DNA of 64,000 bases from NCBI GenBank assembly GCA_963558565.1, contig CAUWGX010000005.1, forward strand, positions 62,001-126,000, read 5' to 3'. Numbering within the stretch: position 1 is the stretch's first letter; each line of letters opens with the position of its first letter. Below the pieces are notes generated by a model. The model did no database searches. It worked only from the letters and a program-made list of their open reading frames with translations, and was not told the origin of the DNA. The DNA comes from Atopostipes sp963558565 (lineage in GTDB: Bacteria > Bacillota > Bacilli > Lactobacillales > Carnobacteriaceae_A). The position numbers were made by a program, and so were the translations under genes. This document shows positions 26,624-35,415 of this stretch, piece by piece.

Positions 26624-28627
26624 ATGAGTGAACACGAACATCATCACGAAGAACACCAACATGAGGAACATCATGATCATGGAGGTGGTGGACATGCTCA
26701 TCATCACCATGGAAACTTTAAAGAGTTATTTCTGAAATCATTGCCGATCGGTCTAATTATTATGATCCTGTCGCCGATGATGGGGGTTACTTTACCTTTT
26801 CAGTTTACATTTCCTTATTCCGATATTTTAGTTGCGATTTTATCGACGATTTTACTCGTTTATGGAGGGAAACCATTTTATCAGGGCGCGGTGGACGAAT
26901 TTAAACAAAAGGCTCCGGGAATGATGGCGCTCGTCTCTTTAGGGGTCAGTGTTTCCTTCTTTTACAGTATTTATGCGGTGATCGCTCGCTATACAATGGA
27001 TACTCATATTATGGATTTCTTCTTTGAATTTGCATCTTTGATCTTAATAATGCTTTTAGGGCACTGGATCGAGATGAAGGCGATTGGTGATGCGGGAGAT
27101 GCGCAGCAATCGTTAGCGGAACTTGTTCCTAAAGATGCTCATGTAGTCCTCGAAGATGAAAAAATTGAGACACGTTCGGTCGCTGATTTAGAAGTAGGCG
27201 ATTTGATTCGAGTACAAGCTGGAGAAAATATCCCGGCGGATGGCGTGATTACGAGTGGACAATCGCGTGTGAATGAAGCTCTATTAACAGGAGAGTCTAA
27301 ACCAGTAGAAAAAAATGTCGACGATGAAGTTATTGGGGGTTCTACCAACGGAGACGGCGTTTTATATATTGAAGTTCAAGAAACCGGTGATCAATCTTTT
27401 ATTTCGCAAGTGCAAACACTGATTAGTGAAGCGCAAAATCAACCTTCACATGCCGAAAACTTAGCACAAAAAGTAGCTGGTTGGTTATTCTATATTGCTG
27501 TTGCAGTCGCGATGATTGCTTTCATTGCGTGGTTATTAATGGAAGATTTACCGACGGCGGTGACTTTCACCGTGACAACGTTAGTCATTGCTTGTCCGCA
27601 TGCTTTAGGCTTAGCGATTCCACTAGTCGTGGCGCGTAGTACGAGTTTAGGGGCTAGTCGTGGGCTATTAGTGAAAGACCGTGAAGCGTTAGAAGCGGCT
27701 CATGAAGCAGATGTTATGCTTTTAGATAAAACGGGCACTTTAACAACAGGTGAATTTAAAGTTTTAAATATGACAATTTTAGATGAAAATTATACGGAAG
27801 CTGAAATCACTGGTTTAATGGCTGGTATCGAAGGAGGTTCTAGTCATCCTATTGCGCAATCTATTACCCAGTATGCGGAAGAAGAAGCGGTAGAAATTGT
27901 GAACTTCGATTCGATCGATGTCATCTCTGGAAAAGGAGTCAAAGGCGAAGCCAATGGCAAACATTATGAGCTTATTAGCCAAAAAGCGTATGAACAGGAC
28001 TTGGATCTTGAAATTCCAAAAGGAGCGACTTCCAGCGTTTTAGTAGAAGAAGGACAAGCAATTGGAGCGGTCGCTTTAGGGGATGAATTAAAAGCCACCA
28101 GTCATGATTTAATTCAAGCGTTGAAAGAAAACAATATCGAACCAATTATGGCCACAGGGGATAATGAGAAAGCAGCACAAGGTGTCGCTGAAGAATTAGG
28201 TATTGAATATAAAGCGAACCAGTCCCCACAAGATAAATATCAATTCATTGAAAAGTTAACAGATGAAGATAAAACTGTCATTATGGTCGGAGATGGCGTG
28301 AACGATGCACCGTCCTTAGCTTTAGCCGATGTTGGAATTGCGGTAGGAGCAGGCACGCAAGTTGCTTTAGATTCTGCAGATATTATCTTAACGCAATCTG
28401 ATCCCGCGGACATTGAGGCTTTCCTAGAGTTAGCAAATAAAACGACGAATAAAATGTCGCAAAATCTCTGGTGGGGTGCTGGTTATAACTTTGTTGCAAT
28501 TCCTTTAGCTGCTGGCGTATTAGCGCCTATTGGTTTTACACTGAGCCCAGCTGTAGGAGCGATATTGATGTCCTTGAGTACCGTGATCGTCGCAGTTAAC
28601 GCGGTGGCTTTACGCCTTGAAAATTAA
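26624..28627 (+). CDS. copB: Copper-exporting P1B-type ATPase, CopB class
   Basis: A 667-residue P-type ATPase. The first 30 residues hold 14 histidines, a metal-binding tail typical of CopB rather than CxxC domains. TGES is at 222-225 and the TM metal motif CPH at 324-326 (P1B-3 class). The phosphorylation site DKTGTLT is at 368-374, and GDGVNDAP is the hinge. It pumps Cu+ or Cu2+ out of the cytoplasm. The binding site is AAGGAGG. It is controlled by the cop box upstream and is not followed by copZ. Confidence 0.92.
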   Translation: MSEHEHHHEEHQHEEHHDHGGGGHAHHHHGNFKELFLKSLPIGLIIMILSPMMGVTLPFQFTFPYSDILVAILSTILLVYGGKPFYQGAVDEFKQKAPGMMALVSLGVSVSFFYSIYAVIARYTMDTHIMDFFFEFASLILIMLLGHWIEMKAIGDAGDAQQSLAELVPKDAHVVLEDEKIETRSVADLEVGDLIRVQAGENIPADGVITSGQSRVNEALLTGESKPVEKNVDDEVIGGSTNGDGVLYIEVQETGDQSFISQVQTLISEAQNQPSHAENLAQKVAGWLFYIAVAVAMIAFIAWLLMEDLPTAVTFTVTTLVIACPHALGLAIPLVVARSTSLGASRGLLVKDREALEAAHEADVMLLDKTGTLTTGEFKVLNMTILDENYTEAEITGLMAGIEGGSSHPIAQSITQYAEEEAVEIVNFDSIDVISGKGVKGEANGKHYELISQKAYEQDLDLEIPKGATSSVLVEEGQAIGAVALGDELKATSHDLIQALKENNIEPIMATGDNEKAAQGVAEELGIEYKANQSPQDKYQFIEKLTDEDKTVIMVGDGVNDAPSLALADVGIAVGAGTQVALDSADIILTQSDPADIEAFLELANKTTNKMSQNLWWGAGYNFVAIPLAAGVLAPIGFTLSPAVGAILMSLSTVIVAVNAVALRLEN

Positions 28628-28674
28628 AAGAAGGATGCATGATTGAAATTGCTTTCTTCAAAATGAAAAATGCG

Positions 28675-28725
28675 CTACAATGAATTTAGAAAGACAAATG
28701 AAGGACATAGAAATAATCATTGTAG
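28675..28725. repeat. Inverted repeat downstream of copB
   Basis: The nine-base arms CTACAATGA (28675-28683) and TCATTGTAG (28717-28725) are perfect. They extend to 13 bases with one mismatch (TGCGCTACAATGA / TCATTGTAGGGCA). The loop of 33 bases is long for a terminator. It could be a weak terminator, a folded RNA end or a protein site. Confidence 0.45.
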
Positions 28726-28815
28726 GGCACTTACGGAAAAGTTTTTCTATTGTAAAATCATTCTGTTACAATCTACGCATACAAAATGAAAACCTCAAAA
28801 GAGGGAGTAGTTCAG

Positions 28816-28950
28816 ATGTCAGATCAAGCAAAGTTTAACAAAGAAGTCCAAGATCGGAAGAAAGAATTTCAAGACAAAAAAATTGAACTCATTTCTCGCT
28901 TATGCGCAGAAGAAGCAACGGAAGAGAAACAAAAAACAAAGAAGCGTTAA
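28816..28950 (+). CDS. Small charged protein, 44 residues
   Basis: Starts at ATG 28816 after GAGGGAG and ends at 28950. The product is very hydrophilic (MSDQAKFNKEVQDRKKEF...EKQKTKKR) and probably helical. There is no TM segment and a single Cys (LCAEEA). It sits 46 bases before the acetyltransferase gene in the same direction. I do not recognise the family. The good binding site and codon use support translation. Confidence 0.55.
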   Translation: MSDQAKFNKEVQDRKKEFQDKKIELISRLCAEEATEEKQKTKKR

Positions 28951-28996
28951 TCGATTTAGATCATAAAGTGTTTAAATATTGAATGAGGTGTTAGAA

Positions 28997-29287
28997 ATGG
29001 AATTTAAAAAAGATGAAAATAGCTTCTATCAAGAAAATGAAGCTGGCGAAAGAATCGCGGAAATCACTTATAAACCAGTTGGTGATAGCGATGAAGTAGT
29101 CGATGCCGACCATACCTTCGTCGATCCTTCTTTACGAGGACAAGGTATTGCCGAACAATTAGTTGATCGTTTAGTGGAAGAGATGGAAAAAGAAGGAAAG
29201 AAAATTAGCCCTTCTTGCCCGTATGTGGTCGAATTATTTAAACGTAAACCGGATAAATACGGACATATTATGGCAGACAAAAATTAA
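28997..29287 (+). CDS. GNAT-like N-acetyltransferase domain protein (YjdJ/COG2388 type)
   Basis: A 96-residue minimal GNAT fold: ADHTFVDPSLRGQGIAEQLVDRLVEEMEKEGKKI with the acetyl-CoA loop RGQGIA, then SCPYVVELFKRKPDKY, which is characteristic of this short family. Substrate unknown. I chose ATG 28997 because GAGGTG lies 6 bases ahead. A strong terminator follows. Confidence 0.85.
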   Translation: MEFKKDENSFYQENEAGERIAEITYKPVGDSDEVVDADHTFVDPSLRGQGIAEQLVDRLVEEMEKEGKKISPSCPYVVELFKRKPDKYGHIMADKN

Positions 29288-29303
29288 AAATAAACATTCG
29301 AAA

Positions 29304-29344
29304 AGACCCATGAGTCTACTCCCCAGTAGCTCATGGGTTTTTTG
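29304..29344 (+). terminator. Terminator after the GNAT gene
   Basis: Stem ACCCATGAG/CTCATGGGT plus an inner CTACT/AGTAG with loop CCCC, then T6. Confidence 0.9.
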
Positions 29345-29428
29345 CTATCTAAAACGGATCGCGTGGAAGACTCGACTAAAAATGTGTTCGCGCAGCACTA
29401 CGCCATCGGTATAGTCAGAGGCCCTTCA

Positions 29429-30268
29429 TTAAGTTTCATCTCTTTCATCTTTCTCAGCAAAAAAGGAAGGAGAAACCCCGTATTGTTTTTTGAATAATTT
29501 ACTAAAATATAAGGAGTCGCTATAGCCCACACTTTGAGCAATGTCTTTAATCGAAAGTGTTGGATGTGCTTGGATCATATTTTTTGCTTTTTCTAAACGA
29601 TAGGTAATTAAATAATTGATCGGTGTATCGCCTGCAAATTGTTTGAAAGAGCGTGAAAGAGTGGTTGAATTTGTATAAAACGCATGAGCGATATGGTCTA
29701 GGGTCAACTCTTCATTATAATGATTTTCAATATATAATTTCACTTCGTTCACAAATTCTTGTTTTTCTTGATTAGAAACAAGCAAGCGTTCTTCGCTTAA
29801 AGAGGTCCGATCATCCCGAAACAAGTAGACAATTAATTTAAAAACAAGGGCTTTTAAAATCAATTCATAGCCGGGTTTCGCTTCGTTTCGTTCGGCAATA
29901 ATTTCTTGGCAGGTGTCAAAAAACTTTTCTTTGTAGTCACCCAATTGGATAATATTGGTTTCTAAAGGGAGAAAGTCCCTCTGATAACCAGAAAAATTAA
30001 AATGACGTAAGCCGATATGAATTTGGGAACTCTCCATACCTGCATGAGCGTATTCTTTATGTTCAACGCCCGGGTTTAAAACTAAGATTGTTTCTTGCTG
30101 TAGATGGTGCATTTTATCGTCAATCTCATAAAAAGTCTCACCGGTTAAAAGAATGGAAAGTTCTAAAAAATCATGGGCATGTTTTTTTCCTGAGGAAGGC
30201 CCGGTGTTGAAATGATCAAATACATAAAGAACTTCTGGATTAAATGTTTTTGAATGGATTTTCAGCAT
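29429..30268 (-). CDS. AraC-family transcriptional regulator
   Basis: A 279-residue regulator. The N-terminal cupin sensing domain has KKHAHDFLELSILLTGETFYEID and LVLNPGVEHKEYAH. The C-terminal HTH pair (about 180-275) ends with IKDIAQSVGYSDSLYFSKLFKKQYGVSPSFF, the AraC signature. The ligand is probably a sugar or sugar derivative for this cupin type (inference). ATG 30268 has AGGTG before it. It is divergent from the ABC exporter genes, but need not control them; no carbohydrate gene adjoins it. Confidence 0.88.
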   Translation of the reverse strand: MLKIHSKTFNPEVLYVFDHFNTGPSSGKKHAHDFLELSILLTGETFYEIDDKMHHLQQETILVLNPGVEHKEYAHAGMESSQIHIGLRHFNFSGYQRDFLPLETNIIQLGDYKEKFFDTCQEIIAERNEAKPGYELILKALVFKLIVYLFRDDRTSLSEERLLVSNQEKQEFVNEVKLYIENHYNEELTLDHIAHAFYTNSTTLSRSFKQFAGDTPINYLITYRLEKAKNMIQAHPTLSIKDIAQSVGYSDSLYFSKLFKKQYGVSPSFFAEKDERDET

Positions 30269-30453
30269 AAAATCACCTGTTTTCTGATGTGGTCTCTTAA
30301 AGTATACCATTGGTGCTGAGAACTCCCATTCATTTTGTTTTCTATTTTCTAATAAAATACATGTGATTTGCTATTATAATCCATTTTAACCGTTTTTAAA
30401 TAGCGATAAACTATTTGTAATGATAAGACAAGAAGAATTCAGGAGGGGAGAAA

Positions 30454-32184
30454 ATGGACACCATTCGTTGGTTAGCAAGATATATTCGTCCTTATTCAAC
30501 AAGTTGGTTAGTGGGCAGTCTTTTGACCGTCGTTGTTGCTTTATTAAATATTGTACAACCTTATATTAGTGGTTTAATTGTAGACTTTGTGATCAATGAT
30601 CGTCGGATAGATTTATTAATTCCGCTATTATTGACGATGCTCGGAAGTGTCTTGATCCGAACTTTTTTTAGATATCGCTATCAAGTACGCTTTGAAGCCA
30701 TCAGTCAAGATGTTTTATTTCAAATCCGAGGAGATCTTTACCGTAAGCTGCAAGAATTAGATTTTTCTTTCTTTAATCACACGCGGATGGGTGACATTAT
30801 GGCACGAATGACGGGAGATACGGATGCAATTCGTCATAGTATTGCCTGGGTGTATTTTAATATTTTAGATAATATTGTTTTATTCATCTCTTCCTTAATC
30901 TTTATGGGAACGATTGAATGGCGTTTGACCCTTTCTTTATTAATTGTGACGCCATTTATTGCACTTTTTACGGTTCTACTTTCTTCGCGGGCGAATCGAG
31001 CTTTTTATGAAATTCGTGAGAGTTTCTCCCGCTTGAACTCAATGGTGGAAGAGAATATTCGAGGAAATAAAGTCGTCAAAGCTTTTGCGAACGAAGGTTA
31101 CGAAGAAGAAAAATTCAAAAAAGTGAATGATGATTATAAGGAAAGTAATATGCAGTCAGCTTCTATTTCGAAACGTTACTTACCTTTGCTGGAGACATTT
31201 GCCAGTTTTATGTCAGTGATTGCGATTGGTTTTGGAGGTTGGTTAGTCCTCGCAAATGAAATGAGTGTCGGGGATTTAGTGACTTTTACCGGTTTAATTT
31301 GGATGATTAATTTGCCGATGCGTAATCTTGGCGGCCACATGAATGACTTACAACGTTTATTTGGAGGAACGACTAAAATTCGTGAGATGTTAATGATTGA
31401 ACCGCAAATTCCGATTGAACAGAGAAAAAAAGCCGACCGAATCCAAGGAGAGGTTGAGTTTCAAGATGTTTCTTTTGCCTTTCCTGACGATCCGGAACAG
31501 CTTGTGTTGGATCATGTATCCTTTAAAGCTCATCCAGGCGAGACGGTTGGCATTTTAGGGGAGACAGGTTCTGGGAAATCGACGCTCGTTAATTTAATTT
31601 CACGCTTTTTTGACCCGACAGAAGGAAAAGTTTTGATTGACGGGGTCGATATTCGGGAGTGGAACGTGATTGACTTGCGGGAAGATATTACGGTCGTGAT
31701 GCAAGATGCCTTTTTATTTTCGGATACGATCCAAAGTAATATTTCTTATAGTTTCCCACAAACACCGATTGAAGCGGTTGAAGAAGTAGCAGAGGTAGCG
31801 GATGCGAAGGAGTTTATCGAAGAAATGCCGGAGAAATACGCGACTTATTTAGGAGAACAAGGAAGCGGTCTTTCTGGTGGACAAAAACAAAGAATTTCTC
31901 TTGCTCGTGGTTTACTAAAAAATCCTGCGATTTTAATTTTAGATGACACGACGTCGGCTGTGGATATGGAAACAGAAGTTAAAATTCAAAAAGGAATGGA
32001 AGACATTAGTCAAGAAAGAACCACCTTTATTATTGCGAACCGTTTATCTTCTGTAAAAGATGCCGATCAAATATTGATTCTTTCGCAGGGAGAAATTATT
32101 GAACGCGGGACGCATGAAGAATTGTTAGCCAAAAAAGGCGCGTATTATCGAATTTACGAAGAACAACTCGGACAAGGAGAGTAA
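30454..32184 (+). CDS. Heterodimeric ABC exporter, degenerate-site subunit
   Basis: A 576-residue half-transporter: six-TM exporter domain, then an NBD with Walker A GETGSGKS and intact signature LSGGQ. The residue after Walker B is Asp (LILDDTTSAVD) instead of the catalytic Glu, and the switch His is Asn (IIANRLSSV). This is the non-canonical partner pattern of TM287/288-, BmrCD- and EfrAB-type pairs. It exports drugs or lipophilic compounds; substrate unknown. It is followed 12 bases later by its partner. Confidence 0.9.
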   Translation: MDTIRWLARYIRPYSTSWLVGSLLTVVVALLNIVQPYISGLIVDFVINDRRIDLLIPLLLTMLGSVLIRTFFRYRYQVRFEAISQDVLFQIRGDLYRKLQELDFSFFNHTRMGDIMARMTGDTDAIRHSIAWVYFNILDNIVLFISSLIFMGTIEWRLTLSLLIVTPFIALFTVLLSSRANRAFYEIRESFSRLNSMVEENIRGNKVVKAFANEGYEEEKFKKVNDDYKESNMQSASISKRYLPLLETFASFMSVIAIGFGGWLVLANEMSVGDLVTFTGLIWMINLPMRNLGGHMNDLQRLFGGTTKIREMLMIEPQIPIEQRKKADRIQGEVEFQDVSFAFPDDPEQLVLDHVSFKAHPGETVGILGETGSGKSTLVNLISRFFDPTEGKVLIDGVDIREWNVIDLREDITVVMQDAFLFSDTIQSNISYSFPQTPIEAVEEVAEVADAKEFIEEMPEKYATYLGEQGSGLSGGQKQRISLARGLLKNPAILILDDTTSAVDMETEVKIQKGMEDISQERTTFIIANRLSSVKDADQILILSQGEIIERGTHEELLAKKGAYYRIYEEQLGQGE

Positions 32185-32196
32185 GGAGGCATCAAA

Positions 32197-33972
32197 ATGG
32201 ACCAAGTGAATGAAAATAAAGAAGAAAAAGAATCGCTAAATGTAGATAATTATAAACGAATTGGAGGTTATTTAAAGCCTTATAGTAAAGCGGTCATTGC
32301 TTTATTATTGGTGGTGTTACTGGCAAATATTTTGATGATTATGGGTCCTTATCTAACAAGTATTGTGATCGATGAAGTGATTCCTAGGGGAGACCGTACG
32401 TTATTGGTGATTATTGTAGGAGCCTACACCGCCATTACGATTTTAAATGGATGGACGATTCGGTATCGTCAGTATCATATTAGTTTGCTCGGGCAAAATG
32501 TATTACAGGATATTCGTTCTGATTTATTTACACACATTCAAAAATTATCTTTTACTTTTTTTGACACCCGTCCGCACGGGAAAATACTGATCCGCGTGGT
32601 GGATTACATTAATAATCTGAGTAATATTTTATCCTCGGGTTTAATTAACGTCATCTCAGATGTATTGAGTATTCTCGTTACGCTAACCATTATGTTAGTG
32701 ATTGATGTTCGTTTAACTTTATATAGTTTAATTTTACTCCCCGTTTTGTTTTGGGTGACGATGATCATTAAAAATAAACAGCGAGTGGCTTACGACCGCT
32801 TGAGTGACAAGCAAGCGAACCTCAATGCCTATATACATGAGAGTATTGCCGGGATTAAAACCACTCAATCTTTTACACGCGAGCGCTTTAACCATGATGT
32901 TTTTTCCGATGTCAGTAATCAACAAAAAGATGCGTGGATGGATGCGGTCAAGATCCAACTTTTACTTGGACCGATTGTCCAAAATATTGCTTCGATTACG
33001 GTCGCTTTAGTTTATTTTGTCGGTATTCGGGGATTAGGAGTTGATGTTTCTACAGGTGTTTTGATTGCGTTTGTGGGATATGTTAATAATTTTTGGAATC
33101 CGATTATTAATATTGGGAATTTTTATAACTCTTTAGTTTCGGGAACTGTTTATCTTGCACGAGTCTTTGAGATGTTAGATATCCCGCCGGCAATTGAGGA
33201 TGCGGAAGATGCCTTTGAAATGCCACCGGTTAAAGGAGAAGTTATTTTTCAAAATGTGGAATTTGGTTATGAAGCAGACCAAACGATTTTTAAAAATCTA
33301 TCTTTTCACGTCAAACCGGGAGAAACGATTGCTTTAGTCGGACCAACAGGTGCCGGGAAATCAACGATCATTAACTTAATGAGTCGTTTTTATGATATTC
33401 GCGCCGGGTCAATTTTAGTCGATGGGATCGATATCCGCGATGTGACCGTCCATTCGCTACGAAAGCAGATTGGAGTCATGTTACAAGAAACGTTTATCTT
33501 TTCGGGGTCGATCTTGGAGAATATTCGTTATGGTGATTTAGAGGCGACGGAAGAAGAAGTCATCGAAGCGGCTAAAATTGTCCGGGCCCATGATTTCATC
33601 AAAGATTTAAGTCGAGGGTATAATACTCGTGTGCAGGAAAGGGGAAGCACCTTATCGGCAGGCCAAAGACAATTAATCTCTTTTGCGCGCACCTTATTAG
33701 CCGATCCAAAAGTACTCATTTTGGATGAAGCGACCTCTAGTATCGATACGCAGACAGAAATTCTGCTGCAAGAAGGACTGGATCGATTACTGGAAGGACG
33801 AACAGCCTTCATCGTTGCTCACCGTTTATCGACGATTCGGAATAGTGACCGGATCTTTTACATCGGTGACCGTCGAATATTAGAGGCGGGTACGCATGAA
33901 GAATTGATGGCACAAAGAGGTTATTATTATGATTTATATAAGACACAATCGGATCTCTTAAGAGGCGTATAA
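32197..33972 (+). CDS. Heterodimeric ABC exporter, catalytic-site subunit
   Basis: A 591-residue partner with six TM helices and an NBD. Walker A is GPTGAGKS, Q-loop MLQETFIFSG, Walker B plus catalytic Glu LILDEATSSID, and switch IVAHRLSTI. Its signature is LSAGQ rather than LSGGQ. Thus one ATP site (Walker of the partner plus LSAGQ here) is degenerate and the other is complete, as in known heterodimers. GGAGG before the ATG; the two genes form an operon ended by a terminator. Confidence 0.9.
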   Translation: MDQVNENKEEKESLNVDNYKRIGGYLKPYSKAVIALLLVVLLANILMIMGPYLTSIVIDEVIPRGDRTLLVIIVGAYTAITILNGWTIRYRQYHISLLGQNVLQDIRSDLFTHIQKLSFTFFDTRPHGKILIRVVDYINNLSNILSSGLINVISDVLSILVTLTIMLVIDVRLTLYSLILLPVLFWVTMIIKNKQRVAYDRLSDKQANLNAYIHESIAGIKTTQSFTRERFNHDVFSDVSNQQKDAWMDAVKIQLLLGPIVQNIASITVALVYFVGIRGLGVDVSTGVLIAFVGYVNNFWNPIINIGNFYNSLVSGTVYLARVFEMLDIPPAIEDAEDAFEMPPVKGEVIFQNVEFGYEADQTIFKNLSFHVKPGETIALVGPTGAGKSTIINLMSRFYDIRAGSILVDGIDIRDVTVHSLRKQIGVMLQETFIFSGSILENIRYGDLEATEEEVIEAAKIVRAHDFIKDLSRGYNTRVQERGSTLSAGQRQLISFARTLLADPKVLILDEATSSIDTQTEILLQEGLDRLLEGRTAFIVAHRLSTIRNSDRIFYIGDRRILEAGTHEELMAQRGYYYDLYKTQSDLLRGV

Positions 33973-33983
33973 GTTTTACAATA

Positions 33984-34028
33984 AAATGCGAGCTGAGGAT
34001 TGATTGCTCATCCTTGGCTTGTTTTTTA
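33984..34028 (+). terminator. Terminator after the ABC exporter operon
   Basis: Stem GAGCTGAGGAT/ATCCTTGGCTT using G-U pairs, loop TGATTGCTC, then GTTTTTT. Confidence 0.7.
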
Positions 34029-34126
34029 TTTGGCGTTTCTCTATAGAAAAAATACGAATAAAAAGATTGTCATTAACAACTTTTCGAGAAAAAGACGTAA
34101 AAAAGTTACAATTTTTAAAAATATAG

Positions 34127-34155
34127 TTGACAATATTCACTCCATCATGTAAGAT
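34127..34155 (+). promoter_or_regulatory. tRNA operon promoter
   Basis: Consensus -35 TTGACA (34127-34132), a 17-base spacer and -10 TAAGAT (34150-34155). It lies 21 bases before the first tRNA. Confidence 0.85.
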
Positions 34156-34176
34156 AGGTCTTGCGTGAAAAAAGAA

Positions 34177-34248
34177 GGCCCCTTGGTCAAGTGGTTAAGA
34201 CATCGCCCTTTCACGGCGGTATCACGGGTTCGAATCCCGTAGGGGTCA
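34177..34248 (+). tRNA. tRNA-Glu (anticodon TTC)
   Basis: A 72-base cloverleaf: acceptor GGCCCCT/AGGGGTC, anticodon loop CTTTCAC with TTC, T arm ACGGGTTCGAATCCCGT. CCA is not encoded. Confidence 0.97.
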
Positions 34249-34258
34249 TATACATTTT

Positions 34259-34341
34259 GGAGGGATAGCGAAGTGGCTAAACGCAACGGACTGTAAATCC
34301 GTCCTCTTTCGAGTTCGAAGGTTCGAATCCTTCTCCCTCCA
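34259..34341 (+). tRNA. tRNA-Tyr (anticodon GTA)
   Basis: An 83-base class II tRNA with a long variable arm, acceptor GGAGGGA/TCCCTCC and anticodon GTA in ACTGTAAAT. It is the second of three clustered tRNAs. Confidence 0.97.
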
Positions 34342-34348
34342 CTTATAT

Positions 34349-34420
34349 TGGGCTGTGGCCAAGCGGTAAGGCATCGGGTTTTGATCCCGTGCATCCCAGG
34401 TTCGAATCCTGGCAGCCCAG
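34349..34420 (+). tRNA. tRNA-Gln (anticodon TTG)
   Basis: A 72-base cloverleaf, acceptor TGGGCTG/CAGCCCA, anticodon TTG in GTTTTGATC, T arm CAGGTTCGAATCCTG. It is the last of the cluster. Confidence 0.97.
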
Positions 34421-34426
34421 TCAACC

Positions 34427-34460
34427 AAGCAATGCACGGATCCGTGCATTGCTTTTTTTG
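34427..34460 (+). terminator. Terminator of the tRNA operon
   Basis: Perfect palindrome AAGCAATGCACGGA/TCCGTGCATTGCTT followed by T7. Confidence 0.92.
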
Positions 34461-34508
34461 ATTTTTAGTCTATTTTTTGAAGAATACAGCTGTAAAATTT
34501 GTCAGCTA

Positions 34509-34517
34509 TGATATACT
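34509..34517 (+). promoter_or_regulatory. Extended -10 of the cdaA operon
   Basis: TGATATACT (TGN + TATACT, the hexamer at 34512-34517), about 32 bases before cdaA. The -35 region is weak, as is common for extended -10 promoters. Confidence 0.55.
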
Positions 34518-34548
34518 AATGGTACAAAAATAACGAGAGTGGTGCTTT

Positions 34549-35415
34549 ATGCTTACGTGGTTAGAGAACTTTGAATGGACAAATCTGTGGTCCTGGACAA
34601 CTTTAGTTAATATTATTGATATAATAATTGTAACGCTTTTTATTTATCAATTAATCCGCATTGCAAGAGGAACGAAAGCAACTGAACTGTTAAAGGGTAT
34701 TTTAGTGATTATTAGTATTAAATTCCTGAGCTCTTTATTTCAGTTACATACAACAGAATATATTGTCGATTTTGTCATCCAGTGGTCAGCGATTGCGCTG
34801 ATTGTAATCTTTCAGCCGGAACTACGGCGGGGCTTACAGCATATTGGGCGCGGGAGTCTTTTTTCTATGCGAAAAGAAGCGAACCCCGTTGAAGAAGCGA
34901 TTGATGAAATCGCTGAAGCTATTCAGTACATGAGTCGCCGGCATATTGGAGCATTGATTTCTATTGAGAGAAGTTCGCCTTTGAGTGAGTATATCAAAAC
35001 GGGTATTGCGTTAGATGCTAAAATTTCTTCTGAAATTATTATCAATACCTTTATTCCAAACACGCCACTGCATGACGGGGCCATGATTATTCGAAATTTA
35101 GAAATCGCATCGGCAGCGAGTTATTTACCGCTTTCGGAGAGTGCTGCAATTCCTAAGAAATACGGCACGAGACACCGAGCAGCGATTGGCTTATCTGAAG
35201 AAACAGATGCGATTACGATCATTGTTTCGGAAGAAACAGGTTCCATTAGCATTGCGAACCGCAGTAATTTAATCACTGATTTGACTCCTGAAAGTTTACA
35301 TGATTATCTATCCGAACGTTTAGTACCAGAAGAAGTCGAAGAGGAACCGAATAAATTTGCTGAATATATGAATAACATCATCGAAGCAATTCGAAAGGCT
35401 GTGAGTGGTGAATGA
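34549..35415 (+). CDS. cdaA: Diadenylate cyclase CdaA
   Basis: A 288-residue membrane enzyme that makes c-di-AMP from two ATP. About three TM helices are in the first 90 residues. The DAC domain has HDGAMIIR near 180 and GTRHRAAIG near 208, both catalytic motifs. The stop overlaps the start of cdaR by 4 bases, and glmM follows. This cdaA-cdaR-glmM order is conserved in Firmicutes and links c-di-AMP to osmotic and wall control. Confidence 0.95.
   Translation: MLTWLENFEWTNLWSWTTLVNIIDIIIVTLFIYQLIRIARGTKATELLKGILVIISIKFLSSLFQLHTTEYIVDFVIQWSAIALIVIFQPELRRGLQHIGRGSLFSMRKEANPVEEAIDEIAEAIQYMSRRHIGALISIERSSPLSEYIKTGIALDAKISSEIIINTFIPNTPLHDGAMIIRNLEIASAASYLPLSESAAIPKKYGTRHRAAIGLSEETDAITIIVSEETGSISIANRSNLITDLTPESLHDYLSERLVPEEVEEEPNKFAEYMNNIIEAIRKAVSGE

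Noticed and set aside
34137..34449. Minus-strand ORFs of 67-95 codons across the tRNA cluster
   Set aside because: They are antisense readings of three clear tRNA genes; such spurious ORFs are common over tRNAs.
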